From assembly GCA_945865755.1 (NCBI GenBank), contig CAMBFS010000015.1:1-39077 (forward strand): 39,077 nucleotides of DNA, read 5' to 3'. Under the pieces are notes generated by a model. The model had not been told where the DNA came from and ran no database searches. It saw only the letters and a program-made list of their open reading frames with translations. Position numbers and translations under genes: made by a program. Positions 7,307 through 15,988 of the stretch are shown piece by piece. The stretch's first letter is position 1, and the number at the start of each line of letters is the position of its first letter. This DNA is from Klebsiella pneumoniae (GTDB lineage Bacteria > Desulfobacterota > Binatia > Bin18).

Positions 7307-8599
7307 ATGCACGACATTAACTTTGTCCGGGCCAATCTCGACTTGGTCCGCGAGAAACTCGCCCAACGCAACTTCGCGGTGGCCGCGCTGGACCGTTTTT
7401 CTGAACTCGACGAGCGCCGCCGCACCCTGATTCGTGACCGTGACGAACTGAAGTCCACCCGCAATAAAGAGAGCCAAGAAATTGGCAAACTGATGAAAGC
7501 GGGGCAACGCGAGGAAGCCGAGAAACGTGGAGCCGCGGTTCGTCAGCTCGGCGAACGCATTCCAGAAGTTGAAAAACTTCTGGAAACCACGGAGACCGAC
7601 CTCCATACCTTGCTCGCCACGCTCCCCAATCTCCCGCATGAGAGTATCCCCGTTGGGTCAGACGAATCGGCCAACCAGGAAATGAAACGCTGGGGCGAGC
7701 CGCCACGATTTTCCTTCGCGCCCCGCGATCATGTGGATATTGGCACCACGCTAGGGATTCTTGATCTGGAACGCGCCACCAAAATCACCGGGGCACGCTT
7801 CTCGATTCTCACTGGCATGGGCGCGCGGCTCGAACGGGCGCTCATTAGCTTCTGTCTGGACCTCCACACCAAACGGCATGGCTACACGGAAGTGTTGCCG
7901 CCGTTCATCGTCAACGCCAATTCCATGTATGGCACCGGCCAACTCCCCAAGTTCGAGGCCGACCTCTTCAAGCTGACCGATGAGCGTAATTTCTATCTCA
8001 TCCCCACGGCGGAAGTACCGCTCACGAACATGTATGCCGGGGAGATTCTGGAGAATGACCAGTTGCCCATGAAGCTGACCGCCTACACCCCGTGTTTTCG
8101 TTCGGAAGCCGGGAGCTACGGCAAGGACACGCGCGGCCTCATTCGTCAGCATCAGTTTGATAAAGTCGAGCTGGTCAAACTCACGCGCCCGGAGGATTCC
8201 TACCAAGAACTCGAAGGGCTGACCGCGAACGCCGAAACGATTCTTGAAACGCTGGGGCTTGCTTATCGGCGAATCGTGCTCTCGACTGGTGATGTTGGCA
8301 ACGCGTCGGCGAAAACCTACGACCTCGAAGTGTGGCTGCCGAGTCAACAGACCTATCGTGAAATCTCCTCATGTTCCAACTGCGAAGCCTTTCAGGCCCG
8401 GCGCGCGCAGATTCGCTTTCGGCGCGACGGCAAAGCCAAACCAGAATTCGTGCATACCTTGAATGGCTCCGGGCTCGCGATTGGCCGCACGTGGATCGCG
8501 ATTCTGGAAAATTATCAGCAAGCGGACGGGTCGGTCCTCATCCCCGAAGCTCTGCGTCCGTATCTGGATGGGATGGACCGTCTCACGCCGTCGCGGTGA
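7307..8599 (+). CDS. serS: Seryl-tRNA synthetase
   Basis: A 430-residue class II aminoacyl-tRNA synthetase. The N-terminal ~110 residues form the long antiparallel coiled coil that binds the tRNA(Ser) variable arm. The core shows motif 2 ([21 protein letters not shown]) and motif 3 ([20 protein letters not shown], with the catalytic GRT). It charges tRNA(Ser), and also tRNA(Sec) where present. ATG 7307 starts [14 protein letters not shown] and GAGGAG sequences lie upstream. The gap to mazF is 51 bp, so read-through is possible. Confidence 0.97.
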   Translation: MHDINFVRANLDLVREKLAQRNFAVAALDRFSELDERRRTLIRDRDELKSTRNKESQEIGKLMKAGQREEAEKRGAAVRQLGERIPEVEKLLETTETDLHTLLATLPNLPHESIPVGSDESANQEMKRWGEPPRFSFAPRDHVDIGTTLGILDLERATKITGARFSILTGMGARLERALISFCLDLHTKRHGYTEVLPPFIVNANSMYGTGQLPKFEADLFKLTDERNFYLIPTAEVPLTNMYAGEILENDQLPMKLTAYTPCFRSEAGSYGKDTRGLIRQHQFDKVELVKLTRPEDSYQELEGLTANAETILETLGLAYRRIVLSTGDVGNASAKTYDLEVWLPSQQTYREISSCSNCEAFQARRAQIRFRRDGKAKPEFVHTLNGSGLAIGRTWIAILENYQQADGSVLIPEALRPYLDGMDRLTPSR

Positions 8600-8693
8600 C
8601 CGCCTCGCCCTCGCAGGCGGCACTGAATCGCGGATTGAATCGGCACCGGAAAAAGCATAAGAGACTGCTCAAATATAGACGGAGGAGATCACC

Positions 8694-9377
8694 ATGCCAC
8701 GCGGAAAACAATCAAAAGGCCAGTGTACCTATTGCCAGACGGACATCGTCAAGAATGTCGTCACCAAACACCTCACGACGTGCCCACAACACCTCGCCAT
8801 TATCCAGAAAGCCGCGACGAAAAAAGGGAAGCCTGAAACCCTCTTGCATCTCCGTATTCAATCCGCCGACAACAAGGAGTTCTGGATCGACGTTGAGATG
8901 CGCGGCTCCAAGACCTTGCTAGACCTCGACAACTATTTGCGAGCAATCTGGTTGGAATGCTGCGGCCACTTGAGTGAATTTTCCATTGGTGCGTGGGAAG
9001 AAGATAAATTCGACATGGACGAGCGTATCGCCGCCGTCTTCTCACAAACAACAACCCTGACGCATCTCTACGACTTTGGCACCACCTCGGAAACGAACAT
9101 TTCACTCATCGGCACGCGCGAGGGCCACCCCACCACGTCGCATCCGCTTGCACTCATGGTCCGCAACCTGATGCCAGAGGCGAAGTGCTCGGAGTGTGGA
9201 GAACCGGCAACGCAGTTCTGTATGGAATGCGTGGTGGAGGAAGATCAATCGGGAGATCTGTGTGATGCCCATGCGGACGATCACCCCCATGACAACTACG
9301 GGGAACCGGTTCCGATAGTCAATTCGCCACGGATGGGGATGTGTGGGTATACCGGGCCAGCGGAAGCGCCCTATTGA
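8694..9377 (+). CDS. pRiA4b ORF-3-like (PF07929) protein flanked by zinc-finger-like motifs
   Basis: A 227-residue protein. The centre (LLHLRIQSADNKEFWIDVEM, then TLLDLDNYLRAIWLECCGHLSEF) matches the plasmid pRiA4b ORF-3-like family, whose biochemical role is unknown. The N-terminus carries a C-x2-C...H-x4-C-x2-H finger (CTYC...HLTTCPQH, residues ~11-33). The C-terminus has a B-box-like cluster (CSECGEPATQFCMEC followed by LCDAHADDHPHD). GGAGGAGATCACC precedes the ATG. The family is often found on mobile elements, but no transposon ends are visible here. A nucleic-acid-binding role is plausible, though unproven. Confidence 0.8.
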   Translation: MPRGKQSKGQCTYCQTDIVKNVVTKHLTTCPQHLAIIQKAATKKGKPETLLHLRIQSADNKEFWIDVEMRGSKTLLDLDNYLRAIWLECCGHLSEFSIGAWEEDKFDMDERIAAVFSQTTTLTHLYDFGTTSETNISLIGTREGHPTTSHPLALMVRNLMPEAKCSECGEPATQFCMECVVEEDQSGDLCDAHADDHPHDNYGEPVPIVNSPRMGMCGYTGPAEAPY

Positions 9378-9415
9378 AGCCCCACGAGGACGACTATTCG
9401 TCTCTTTCAATAGGG
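9369..9415. terminator. Nested hairpin between convergent genes
   Basis: CCCTATTGAA (9369-9378) pairs exactly with TTCAATAGGG (9406-9415). Inside it GACGA (9389-9393) pairs with TCGTC (9398-9402). The structure spans the stop of the + gene (9377) and the stop of the - gene (9394), so it probably ends both transcripts. There is no strong T tract. Confidence 0.55.
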
Positions 9416-10725
9416 AACCCCTCGGTCGCCCCACTCCAATAGAGACGCGACTGGCGCTGATGCCGCACTCCGTGCAACCTGATGCGGTCGGTCAGGTTCA
9501 AGAGCAGCGGCATCAGGTCCGCTCCAGTCACGCGCCCTAGCCCGCCATGGATCGCGGCCCGTTCGTGAAATGCGCGCACCTCATCGACCAACACATTGGG
9601 CCCGCCAGCAATCAGCAACGGCACCGCCTCACCAGAGTGAATCAACGGCCCGCTACTCGGGGTCGCATGATCGCCAGTCACCACGATCAGCAAATCCGGG
9701 TCATGTTCAATCCGCTGGACGAGCGGACCAAGAGCGCTGTCGATGGCTTCCAGCGCGTGCTGCTTGCCAATGGGGTCTTTACGATGTCCCGCCACGTCAG
9801 GCGCTTTGCTGTGCACGTGCACGAATTCGTAGCCTTGACGAAACAGATCGTCCGCCACGCGGAGCTTCTCGTGTAAGTCGGCGCGTATATCCGGCTGTTG
9901 TCGTGTGGATACTGAGGTCATGCCACAGACGCGAGCGATACCCACATACAGCGGATAATGCTCGACACTGGCGGCGCGCAGGCCGTTCTGTTCGAGAAAC
10001 GGCGGCACCTGTGGACGTACTCCCGCCCATTTGGTCAGCAGGAAATTGATCGGTGGCAGTCCCTGTTGTTGTCGTCTGGCATTGATGGGATGCGCGAGCA
10101 AACAGCGCCGCACCCAGAGTAAATACTGGTTAAGTGCCGTGGCGGTGCGTTCAGCATTGTCTTGAGCCACGTCCTCAGCAAGCGGCAACGCGCGGGCGAC
10201 GAACGCGCCGTTATAGAATGGGTCCACATCTGATATGGACCGACTCGGATGCCCTGACAGTATGAGAACTGCCTCGCAGCGACCACAGGACTGTAGGCTG
10301 AAACCGACACCCAGGGTTTCATACGCAGCGATGGCGGCGCACAATTGCGCACAGTCGTCTTCATCCTGGGGGCGTTTCTCCTCCCACAAGATTGTTTCCC
10401 TGCGTACCTTGCCATCAACGACTGTGGTCGTGGCGAAACTGGCCAACAGCACGACGCTGTTATCGGGAATGTCGAATCCGCGACCAATGGCCTCGAAGGT
10501 GGCTCGACCAGGAAACTGTTCGGGTGGATAGCCAAACAGCAGGAAGTGCGAGAATTCACTTTCCAATGGAATCCCCGGCGCGAGCGGAATCAGTAGGCCG
10601 GTGGTGCCACGTTCCGCAAGTCGATCCAGGTGCGGCGTGCGCGCGGCTTCGAGCGGGGTTTTGCCACCAAGCGCCTGCTGCGGTCGGTCCGCGAGTCCGT
10701 CGAGGATGAGGAGGAGGATTTTCAT
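9394..10725 (-). CDS. apgM: 2,3-bisphosphoglycerate-independent phosphoglycerate mutase, archaeal type
   Basis: A 443-residue alkaline-phosphatase-superfamily enzyme that interconverts 3- and 2-phosphoglycerate. The N-terminus MKILLLILDGLADRP carries the metal aspartate; TPHLDRLAERGTTGLL, ESEFSHFLLFGYPP, YEFVHVHSKAPDVAGHRKD and TGDHATPSSGPLIHSGEAVPLLI are the characteristic ApgM blocks with the remaining Asp/His metal ligands. It matches the archaeal-type form rather than the bacterial GpmI, which is longer. Together with pgk in this window it covers part of lower glycolysis. The next gene downstream of its start (nadM, upstream on the minus strand) is also archaeal-type. Confidence 0.92.
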   Translation of the reverse strand: MKILLLILDGLADRPQQALGGKTPLEAARTPHLDRLAERGTTGLLIPLAPGIPLESEFSHFLLFGYPPEQFPGRATFEAIGRGFDIPDNSVVLLASFATTTVVDGKVRRETILWEEKRPQDEDDCAQLCAAIAAYETLGVGFSLQSCGRCEAVLILSGHPSRSISDVDPFYNGAFVARALPLAEDVAQDNAERTATALNQYLLWVRRCLLAHPINARRQQQGLPPINFLLTKWAGVRPQVPPFLEQNGLRAASVEHYPLYVGIARVCGMTSVSTRQQPDIRADLHEKLRVADDLFRQGYEFVHVHSKAPDVAGHRKDPIGKQHALEAIDSALGPLVQRIEHDPDLLIVVTGDHATPSSGPLIHSGEAVPLLIAGGPNVLVDEVRAFHERAAIHGGLGRVTGADLMPLLLNLTDRIRLHGVRHQRQSRLYWSGATEGFPIERDE

Positions 10726-10795
10726 GGGAGCAATGGCGTTGCGTGAGCGGGGTTCGGGTTCTGAGCCTGTCGCAGCCCCTTTGGAGCTGAAAAAT

Positions 10796-10820
10796 CTACT
10801 GACTACTGACTACTGACTAC
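10796..10820. repeat. Heptamer tandem repeat (CTACTGA)3.6
   Basis: Three exact CTACTGA units and CTAC run from 10796 to 10820. The stop codon of the NMN adenylyltransferase gene (TAG, 10819-10817) is the first unit read on the minus strand, so the array begins precisely at the end of that gene. Confidence 0.85.
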
Positions 10821-11344
10821 TTCCCCCCAATCTCCTTCAGAATCCGCGCAACCGCCACAGGCACCAGCTCCTCCCACCCCTGCCCTAGCAGTAATCGACG
10901 ACGGACCTCAGTCCCACTCACCTGCTTCTTCACTCCTTCGTCCAAGACAACCACGGGCCACCCCATCGCCTGAAACCGCTCGACTTTTTCTCGTCCCCAC
11001 GCGGAAAAAAGACGCACAAATTGTGTGGTCTCTGGAGGACAATAGAATCGCCAGCGCTCGGGATGGTGAATCGGAAACGGCACGACGGAAACCCGATGCA
11101 CGTCACACCCCGCCTCGGCGAGCGCGGCGCGCGCCATCCGTTGCCGCTCGAAGAAAGTAAATAGATTCGCGGCTGGTAGATGCCGCTCTGGGTCCAACAG
11201 CTCTTGGACAATCAGGGAGGGATCGGGATTGGTAATGCCAACAATCAGATGGTCACAGCGCTGGAACGCGCTCAGCGCGTACTCCAGGTGCCCATGATGA
11301 AACGGTTGAAACCGCCCATGCACCATACCGTAAGCAACCGACAT
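10817..11344 (-). CDS. nadM: Nicotinamide-nucleotide adenylyltransferase, archaeal NadM type
   Basis: A 175-residue nucleotidyltransferase. GRFQPFHHGHLEYAL is the HxGH-containing ATP-binding motif and KKQVSGTEVRRRLLLGQGWEELVP is the ISGT(E)xR motif in the archaeal NadM form. It makes NAD+ from NMN and ATP. Bacteria more often use NadD, so this is an unusual but known substitution. ATG 11344 is assigned; ATG 11326, nearer GRFQPF, is an alternative because no clear Shine-Dalgarno precedes either. It lies upstream of apgM on the same strand with a 91-bp gap that contains the heptamer array. Confidence 0.9.
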   Translation of the reverse strand: MSVAYGMVHGRFQPFHHGHLEYALSAFQRCDHLIVGITNPDPSLIVQELLDPERHLPAANLFTFFERQRMARAALAEAGCDVHRVSVVPFPIHHPERWRFYCPPETTQFVRLFSAWGREKVERFQAMGWPVVVLDEGVKKQVSGTEVRRRLLLGQGWEELVPVAVARILKEIGGK

Positions 11345-11375
11345 GAGGGTATATCGCGATTATGCTCTCGTCACG

Positions 11376-12869
11376 CTAACGCACCGCGGTCGGCACCGTG
11401 GGTTGCTGCCGCTGGACATACGCATCAGCGGGAAGCACGTCCGGTGAGACGAGTACCCGTTGCGCGGGCTCAGGCTGTGACGCTGGCGGCGGCTTGACCG
11501 CGGTGGTTTCGACGGGAGCGGATTCCATCTCAAATACCAACTGTCCAGCTTTTTCCTGCGCGTCCACGCGGGCCGCGACCTCCGCTGGCAACTGAATGGG
11601 TCGCAGATTGGGGAATTTGTCCGCGTCCACAGGTGGACGGAGAAAGAACATGTCAGGATGCGACACGCTCGCTTGGCTTTTCACCGAGAGATCGAGGTAC
11701 CACTGACGGCGCATGAAATCGGGATTGAAAAACGCTTCGGTTTCTTCCTCTGTCCATTGCTTGAGGCGATGGTTATCGCGAATGTTGTAAGACATCAGGT
11801 CCGAAGCAATATCCCAATAAAGCACGAACAACGGCCCATAGCCGCGCTCCTTGAGCGCCGGATTAAACATCTCCGAGATGCGCGTTTCGACCATCGCCAG
11901 CTTCCCATCCGTGTCATACTGCTCGATACGCAACGGGTAGAAAGAGTGCTTTTCCAACCAATAGAGAATCCGCGGCGCGTAGTAGTCCGGCAGCCATTCT
12001 TTCCGCGCCCGCGCTTCGACGACATAACATTCAACACCGCCAGTCGCGCCGCCAGTCGCGGTGTAGTGCGGATACGCCTCGCCCATGATCTTAATGTCAG
12101 CAGTAGCGACTTCGCGCAGAGTCCCATCCCCTTTGGTGCCGAGCACCACCGTGGGACGAGCGACCGGAAACCGCACCGTACGTGACAGCACATCCGTACC
12201 AATCATTTTCCACGTGTACTCCCAGGCATCACGCCCAGTGGCATCGTCCGTGGTCTGCGCTTGATTGGGAAATTTGTCCTGTCGGCGGAACGGCACTTGA
12301 TGACGCACACGTCGGATGGACGGCGAGTAAAAGAACGATTCCTCTTTCTTCACATGCTCATGGTCCGTCCGGTAGCGGATGGTCATCCGTTGTGACCCTT
12401 CGGCGTCTGGCGGAAACGTGTTCTGATTGAGATAGCGATACATCTCCTCGCCCGGTTTCTTGGCGAACTCGGCGGCGACCCCTTGCGGATCAAGATAATC
12501 CATGAACGTGACCGACTTCCCTGGGCTCATCAGCACGCCTTGCGCGGAGATCGACCCCCAGGCGTTGGCGAACATACAGGACCAGCGAGGCCGCTGGGTG
12601 AATTCCATCAACCGGTATCCCATCTCTTCGGCGGTATACGGCGGCATAAAGGGGTAGGCTTCGGCGATCATGTACGGAAATTCTGGATGTCGGGGGGTGT
12701 CGGTCCGTAGGTCCACATTTTTCAACTCTTCCGGTGACATCTCCTCGACCAGCTTCCACGTGCGGCCCGACGAAGTGGCGGTCTCCGCCATGTCCGCATA
12801 CGCACGTAGCCCGAACACACTCAGGACCACCGACATCAGCACTATCCACCCAATCTGACGATCGCGCAT
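11376..12869 (-). CDS. DUF1329 family exported protein
   Basis: A 497-residue protein starting at ATG 12869, preceded by AAGGTGG. A signal peptide (MRDRQIGWIVLMSVVLSVFG, cleavage near AYA|DMAET) sends it to the periplasm or outer membrane. The body matches DUF1329 (PF07044): ELKNVDLRTDTPRHPEFPYM, SIRRVRHQVPFRRQDKFPNQ, WEYTWKMIGTDVLSRTVRFP and the C-terminal PDFMRRQWYLDLSVKSQ. Family members are outer-membrane-associated proteins with a fold like lipoprotein-sorting factors. Their function is largely unassigned, and they are common near hydrophobic-compound metabolism or RND export genes. The C-terminal ~50 residues are Pro/Gln/Val-rich and look disordered. It appears to be a single-gene unit. 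Confidence 0.88.
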   Translation of the reverse strand: MRDRQIGWIVLMSVVLSVFGLRAYADMAETATSSGRTWKLVEEMSPEELKNVDLRTDTPRHPEFPYMIAEAYPFMPPYTAEEMGYRLMEFTQRPRWSCMFANAWGSISAQGVLMSPGKSVTFMDYLDPQGVAAEFAKKPGEEMYRYLNQNTFPPDAEGSQRMTIRYRTDHEHVKKEESFFYSPSIRRVRHQVPFRRQDKFPNQAQTTDDATGRDAWEYTWKMIGTDVLSRTVRFPVARPTVVLGTKGDGTLREVATADIKIMGEAYPHYTATGGATGGVECYVVEARARKEWLPDYYAPRILYWLEKHSFYPLRIEQYDTDGKLAMVETRISEMFNPALKERGYGPLFVLYWDIASDLMSYNIRDNHRLKQWTEEETEAFFNPDFMRRQWYLDLSVKSQASVSHPDMFFLRPPVDADKFPNLRPIQLPAEVAARVDAQEKAGQLVFEMESAPVETTAVKPPPASQPEPAQRVLVSPDVLPADAYVQRQQPTVPTAVR

Positions 12870-13235
12870 AAAAAATCCCACCTTATATGATTTGGAGAAA
12901 GAGGAGCCTCGCGAAGAATCAAGACGCGCGATGTCCGCCCAAAGGGAAGAATCCGCTCTCGAACTGCTGAGGCGCGACTTGAAGAAGGAAGTAAGAATAA
13001 CTCTCGGACTTGTTGGCATAACACTGGTGCGATCTGTTCACAGGGTAGTAGCTACTCGTGATCCCACCGTTCAGACACAGTATCGCCCGCAGTTCTTATA
13101 GAGGATGAACGCTCCTCCAGCAAGGGAGACCGCGGAAGCCTCGGTCAGCAGACTTGTCCGCGCGAAACAAACCTGGTACGGTTCGTCCCATTATCGCTTC
13201 CGAACATTCAATATCCAAGGTTGATCCAAACATAC
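12870..13235. other. Intergenic region between the DUF1329 gene and infA
   Basis: Divergent spacer. The left end holds the DUF1329 ribosome-binding site. I see no convincing gene: open frames here are short and read antisense or through the infA leader. The right part (~13090-13235) leads into the strong + strand terminator at 13236 and could be an untranslated leader or small RNA. I could not fit it to a tRNA or a known riboswitch. Confidence 0.5.
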
Positions 13236-13272
13236 GAGGCCCCGGAAACCCTCTTCGAGTTTCCGGGGCCTC
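13236..13272 (+). terminator. Strong 14-bp terminator-like hairpin in the infA leader
   Basis: GAGGCCCCGGAAAC (13236-13249) pairs perfectly with 13259-13272 across a 9-base loop, followed by TTTATTAT. The T-rich side is on the + strand only, so it ends + transcripts 24 bp before the infA ATG. No + strand gene lies upstream, so it either terminates a small RNA or attenuates infA. Confidence 0.7.
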
Positions 13273-13296
13273 TTTATTATGTAGATAGAGGAACAG

Positions 13297-13578
13297 ATGC
13301 CAGGCGCACGACACGGACAAAACAGACCACAACGACCTTCAACGCCACGACCACCACAAACAACAAACACCGACTCCATTGAAGTCACAGGGAGAGTGGT
13401 CGAGGTCCTCCCGAATGCCCTGTTTCGGGTGCGCCTCGAAAATGAACATCTCGTCTTGGCGCATATCGCCGGCAAGATGCGCAAGTTTTTCATCAAAATC
13501 ATTCAGGGCGACATGGTCACGGTGCAACTGTCTCCCTACGATCTTGATCGCGGACGCATCACCTTCCGCCACCGCTAA
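13297..13578 (+). CDS. infA: Translation initiation factor IF-1 with N-terminal extension
   Basis: A 93-residue protein. Residues ~26-93 are the S1/OB-fold of IF-1 ([53 protein letters not shown], then RHR). IF-1 binds the ribosomal A site and stimulates IF-2 and IF-3. Usual IF-1 is ~72 residues; here ~25 Pro/Arg/Gln/Thr-rich residues precede the domain. AGAGGAACAG precedes ATG 13297. An internal start near the OB-fold has no ATG candidate, which supports the extension being translated. The gene stands alone, outside a ribosomal protein operon. Confidence 0.92.
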   Translation: MPGARHGQNRPQRPSTPRPPQTTNTDSIEVTGRVVEVLPNALFRVRLENEHLVLAHIAGKMRKFFIKIIQGDMVTVQLSPYDLDRGRITFRHR

Positions 13579-13617
13579 CACTCCTGACGATTCTTACCAA
13601 ACAAGTTCGCTCGCACT

Positions 13618-13638
13618 CCCGGCTGAGAACAAGCCGGG
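13618..13638. terminator. Small hairpin after infA
   Basis: CCCGGCT (13618-13624) and AGCCGGG (13632-13638) pair with a 7-base loop 40 bp after the infA stop, between convergent genes. No T tract follows, so termination is only a guess. Confidence 0.35.
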
Positions 13639-13669
13639 GTGATGACGCGTCTTGAGGTCAGTGACCGAA

Positions 13670-14533
13670 TCACTCACTGACCCGGTGTGGTCGGTTCACC
13701 TCGGTGGCCAACCCTAAGCGCTCTAAGCCGACGATCACCCACCAGCCAATATCGACCTGGGACATAGTCCATCCTAGTCGTGCCGACCCCGGTCGCGCAT
13801 GATGGTTGTGATGCCAATTCTCACCTTGGAAGAAGTGCCAGAATCCCAGCCAGCGCACGTTCCGGCTCGAATCTTTCAGCGGTGCGGCTTCGGGATCAAG
13901 ATGGCAGACGCTGTTGACGAAACACTGACCATGCAGCGCATACACCAGCCGCACCGCCCCTAACCAGAAGAAGGCGGCCCACCCAAAAAACGCGCCGCAT
14001 AAAAACGAGACCGCGAGCAGTGGCCCTTGGAGCGCGGACCAAACGCGATACGACGTGGTGTTCAGGTCACGACAATATCGAGCCGGGGTAATCTGCCCAG
14101 CTTGCCACAGCCACCGCAGATGCGCCCACCAGAACCCGCCCATGCGAGGGCTTGAAATATCGTCCGGCGTATCGGCGGTCGCATGATGGAGGCGGTGGTT
14201 CGCCGTCCACGACAGCGGCGTCCCAGAGCCATTAAACATCGCGAAGAAAATGAAAATCTCACGCACCACCGGATGCAGTTCAAGTGAGCGGTGAGCAAGC
14301 GCGCGGTGATAACACACCGTCGTCCCCAAGCCGCCGAGCCACGCGAGAGTAATCGCGCCAAGTAACAGTTTCCAACCAGGGAGAGGAAAGATGATGAGCC
14401 CCACCACAGCGGTAAGATGAATTAAGATTATCCAAAAAAGTATTATGCTTTGTCCAGGGGACGGGCGCCACCAAGGATACGCCCAAGGTGGGGTCTTCTC
14501 TTCGGTCGTAGAAAGGACGGGGGCAACAGGCAT
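13670..14533 (-). CDS. Membrane fatty acid (acyl-CoA delta-9-type) desaturase
   Basis: A 287-residue integral membrane di-iron desaturase. The three histidine boxes are HRALAH, HRLHH and HHNHH (in ENWHHNHHARPG). Hydrophobic segments (LFWIILIHLTAVVGLIIFPL, LLLGAITLAWLGGLG, GPLLAVSFLCGAFFGWAAFF) fit the four-helix topology. GDxG-type acyl-CoA desaturases introduce a cis double bond using O2, NADH and an electron carrier. ATG 14533 is preferred (GAGGAGA upstream); the in-frame ATG at 14620 would add 29 non-conserved residues. The likely role is control of membrane fluidity. The end is convergent with infA. Confidence 0.92.
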   Translation of the reverse strand: MPVAPVLSTTEEKTPPWAYPWWRPSPGQSIILFWIILIHLTAVVGLIIFPLPGWKLLLGAITLAWLGGLGTTVCYHRALAHRSLELHPVVREIFIFFAMFNGSGTPLSWTANHRLHHATADTPDDISSPRMGGFWWAHLRWLWQAGQITPARYCRDLNTTSYRVWSALQGPLLAVSFLCGAFFGWAAFFWLGAVRLVYALHGQCFVNSVCHLDPEAAPLKDSSRNVRWLGFWHFFQGENWHHNHHARPGSARLGWTMSQVDIGWWVIVGLERLGLATEVNRPHRVSE

Positions 14534-14651
14534 CAGAAAAATTCTCCTCTCAGGTCCAATGACCTGCAATAAAAACCAGTGTACCGTACCCGCTTCATAG
14601 GCACCGAGCAATGCCCTCACCTCAGTACGATGGCTGAGCGCATCCGTCTGG

Positions 14652-15614
14652 CTATGGCCGCAGGAGGTGTAACGCCTTACGTGTCGCGGCCAGTCGTTCT
14701 TCGTTCACTGGACTCACCGCCAGCACCGGCATCGCGGCTCCGGCCTCGCGAAAGGCTTCCAGTTGTTCCCGACACTGACTGACCGGACCAAATATACACA
14801 CTTCATCCACCATTTGGTCGGGAATCAGTGCCGCCGCCGCTTTGCGATCTCCTCGCTCTTGCCACAACTTTTGGATGGCATTCATTTCCCCGACAAAACC
14901 ACACCGGCGCCACTGTTTGCGATAAAAGGGCAACTGCGCGAAGAAGGCGAGATTGTATCGCGCCGCGGACCGCGCTTGCGCGAGGTCATCCGAAATGAAG
15001 GTCGGAATACTCACGATACAATCGACGGCGTTGGGATCCTTGCCAACGCGTTGCGCGGCGGCCTTCGCCGCCGCCACTAACTTTGGTAAATACGGCCGAG
15101 CCGGAAGGAACGGCATGATCCCATCCACTTCTTCTCCACCCACCTCGGCGCTCTCCGTCGTCACGGCGGCCACATAGATCGGCACCGGATGCAGTGACGG
15201 TTGCGGACGAAAGAAGGACCCAATCGATTGCCCAGTGAGCAGTTTTTTCACCGTGCGCGCATACGTCCGCATATACTCGCGTGGTTGCTCCATCTTAATA
15301 CCCAGCGATTCCAGTAACGGGCGGTGACTCATGCCGAACCCCAGAACAACACGACCACCGGAAATTTCATCAATCGCTCTGGCGGTCATGGCGGTCAAAA
15401 ACGGGTGGCGAAAATAGATATTGGCGATGTTGGTCCCGACTTTAATGCGTGAGGTGGACATGGCGATCGCCTCGGCGCACGCCAGGGCATCTCCCCTCCC
15501 CTCGTTGACCAAGACGGCCTCGAACCCTTGATCCTCGGCGAGTTTCCCAAGATCAATAAATTCCTGTGGTGACCCTTCGGTGACGGTCGAAAGCACGACT
15601 CCAAACCGACGCAT
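14652..15614 (-). CDS. LLM-class (luciferase-like) flavin-dependent oxidoreductase
   Basis: A 320-residue TIM-barrel protein of the bacterial luciferase / methylene-tetrahydromethanopterin reductase family. Typical segments are FGVVLSTVTEGSPQEFIDLG, DQGFEAVLVNEGRGDALAC, TSRIKVGTNIANIYFRHPFL, the ARAIDEISGGRVVLGFGMSH block and the C-terminal IFGPVSQCREQLEAFREAG. Family members use FMN or F420; the sequence suggests an F420-type member, but this cannot be proven by eye. AAAGGAGGAACT is an excellent ribosome-binding site. It is the second gene of a two-gene unit behind the small membrane protein (20-bp gap). Confidence 0.88.
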   Translation of the reverse strand: MRRFGVVLSTVTEGSPQEFIDLGKLAEDQGFEAVLVNEGRGDALACAEAIAMSTSRIKVGTNIANIYFRHPFLTAMTARAIDEISGGRVVLGFGMSHRPLLESLGIKMEQPREYMRTYARTVKKLLTGQSIGSFFRPQPSLHPVPIYVAAVTTESAEVGGEEVDGIMPFLPARPYLPKLVAAAKAAAQRVGKDPNAVDCIVSIPTFISDDLAQARSAARYNLAFFAQLPFYRKQWRRCGFVGEMNAIQKLWQERGDRKAAAALIPDQMVDEVCIFGPVSQCREQLEAFREAGAAMPVLAVSPVNEERLAATRKALHLLRP

Positions 15615-15634
15615 AGTTCCTCCTTTTTTCGCGG

Positions 15635-15988
15635 CTATTTCGTCTCTGGCGTTGCGGGTGGTGGATTCTCTGGCGTACTCGGAACGCCGGGCGTGGTTGT
15701 GTTTCCCGCCGCGGCTTCACTGATTTGCTGCGGCTTGATCGGCACCACGCGCAGTGTGGCGGTATCGAACACCACGATCTCGTCCTTACCAAGAATCACT
15801 TGATAGCGACCGGCTTGCGGACGAGAAGCAAGCTCGAACAACACTACTATCAGCAAAACCATGAGCGCCAGCAGGATTACTACCTGCCACGTTAATATCC
15901 GCAGAAAACGTTCGAGCACTTTCAGGTTGACGAGGGGCGGCTGCACGGCGATTACCCCAGTATCAGGACGTGTCTCTTTTGTCGGCAT
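15635..15988 (-). CDS. Small single-pass membrane protein of unknown function
   Basis: 117 residues from ATG 15988, chosen because GAAGGAGTAGAG sits directly upstream; ATG 16006 is in frame but has no site. A single transmembrane helix (ILTWQVVILLALMVLLIVVL) follows ~35 cytoplasmic residues. A short domain (GRYQVILGKDEIVVFDTATL) comes next, then a Pro/Thr-rich tail (PGVPSTPENPPPATPETK) that is probably extracytoplasmic. I do not recognise a family. It lies 20 bp upstream of the LLM oxidoreductase and is probably co-transcribed. Confidence 0.7.
   Translation of the reverse strand: MPTKETRPDTGVIAVQPPLVNLKVLERFLRILTWQVVILLALMVLLIVVLFELASRPQAGRYQVILGKDEIVVFDTATLRVVPIKPQQISEAAAGNTTTPGVPSTPENPPPATPETK

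Noticed and set aside
13090..13235. Possible tRNA or tmRNA before infA, suggested by a GGTTCG string
   Set aside because: No acceptor stem, anticodon arm or CCA end can be fitted around it.
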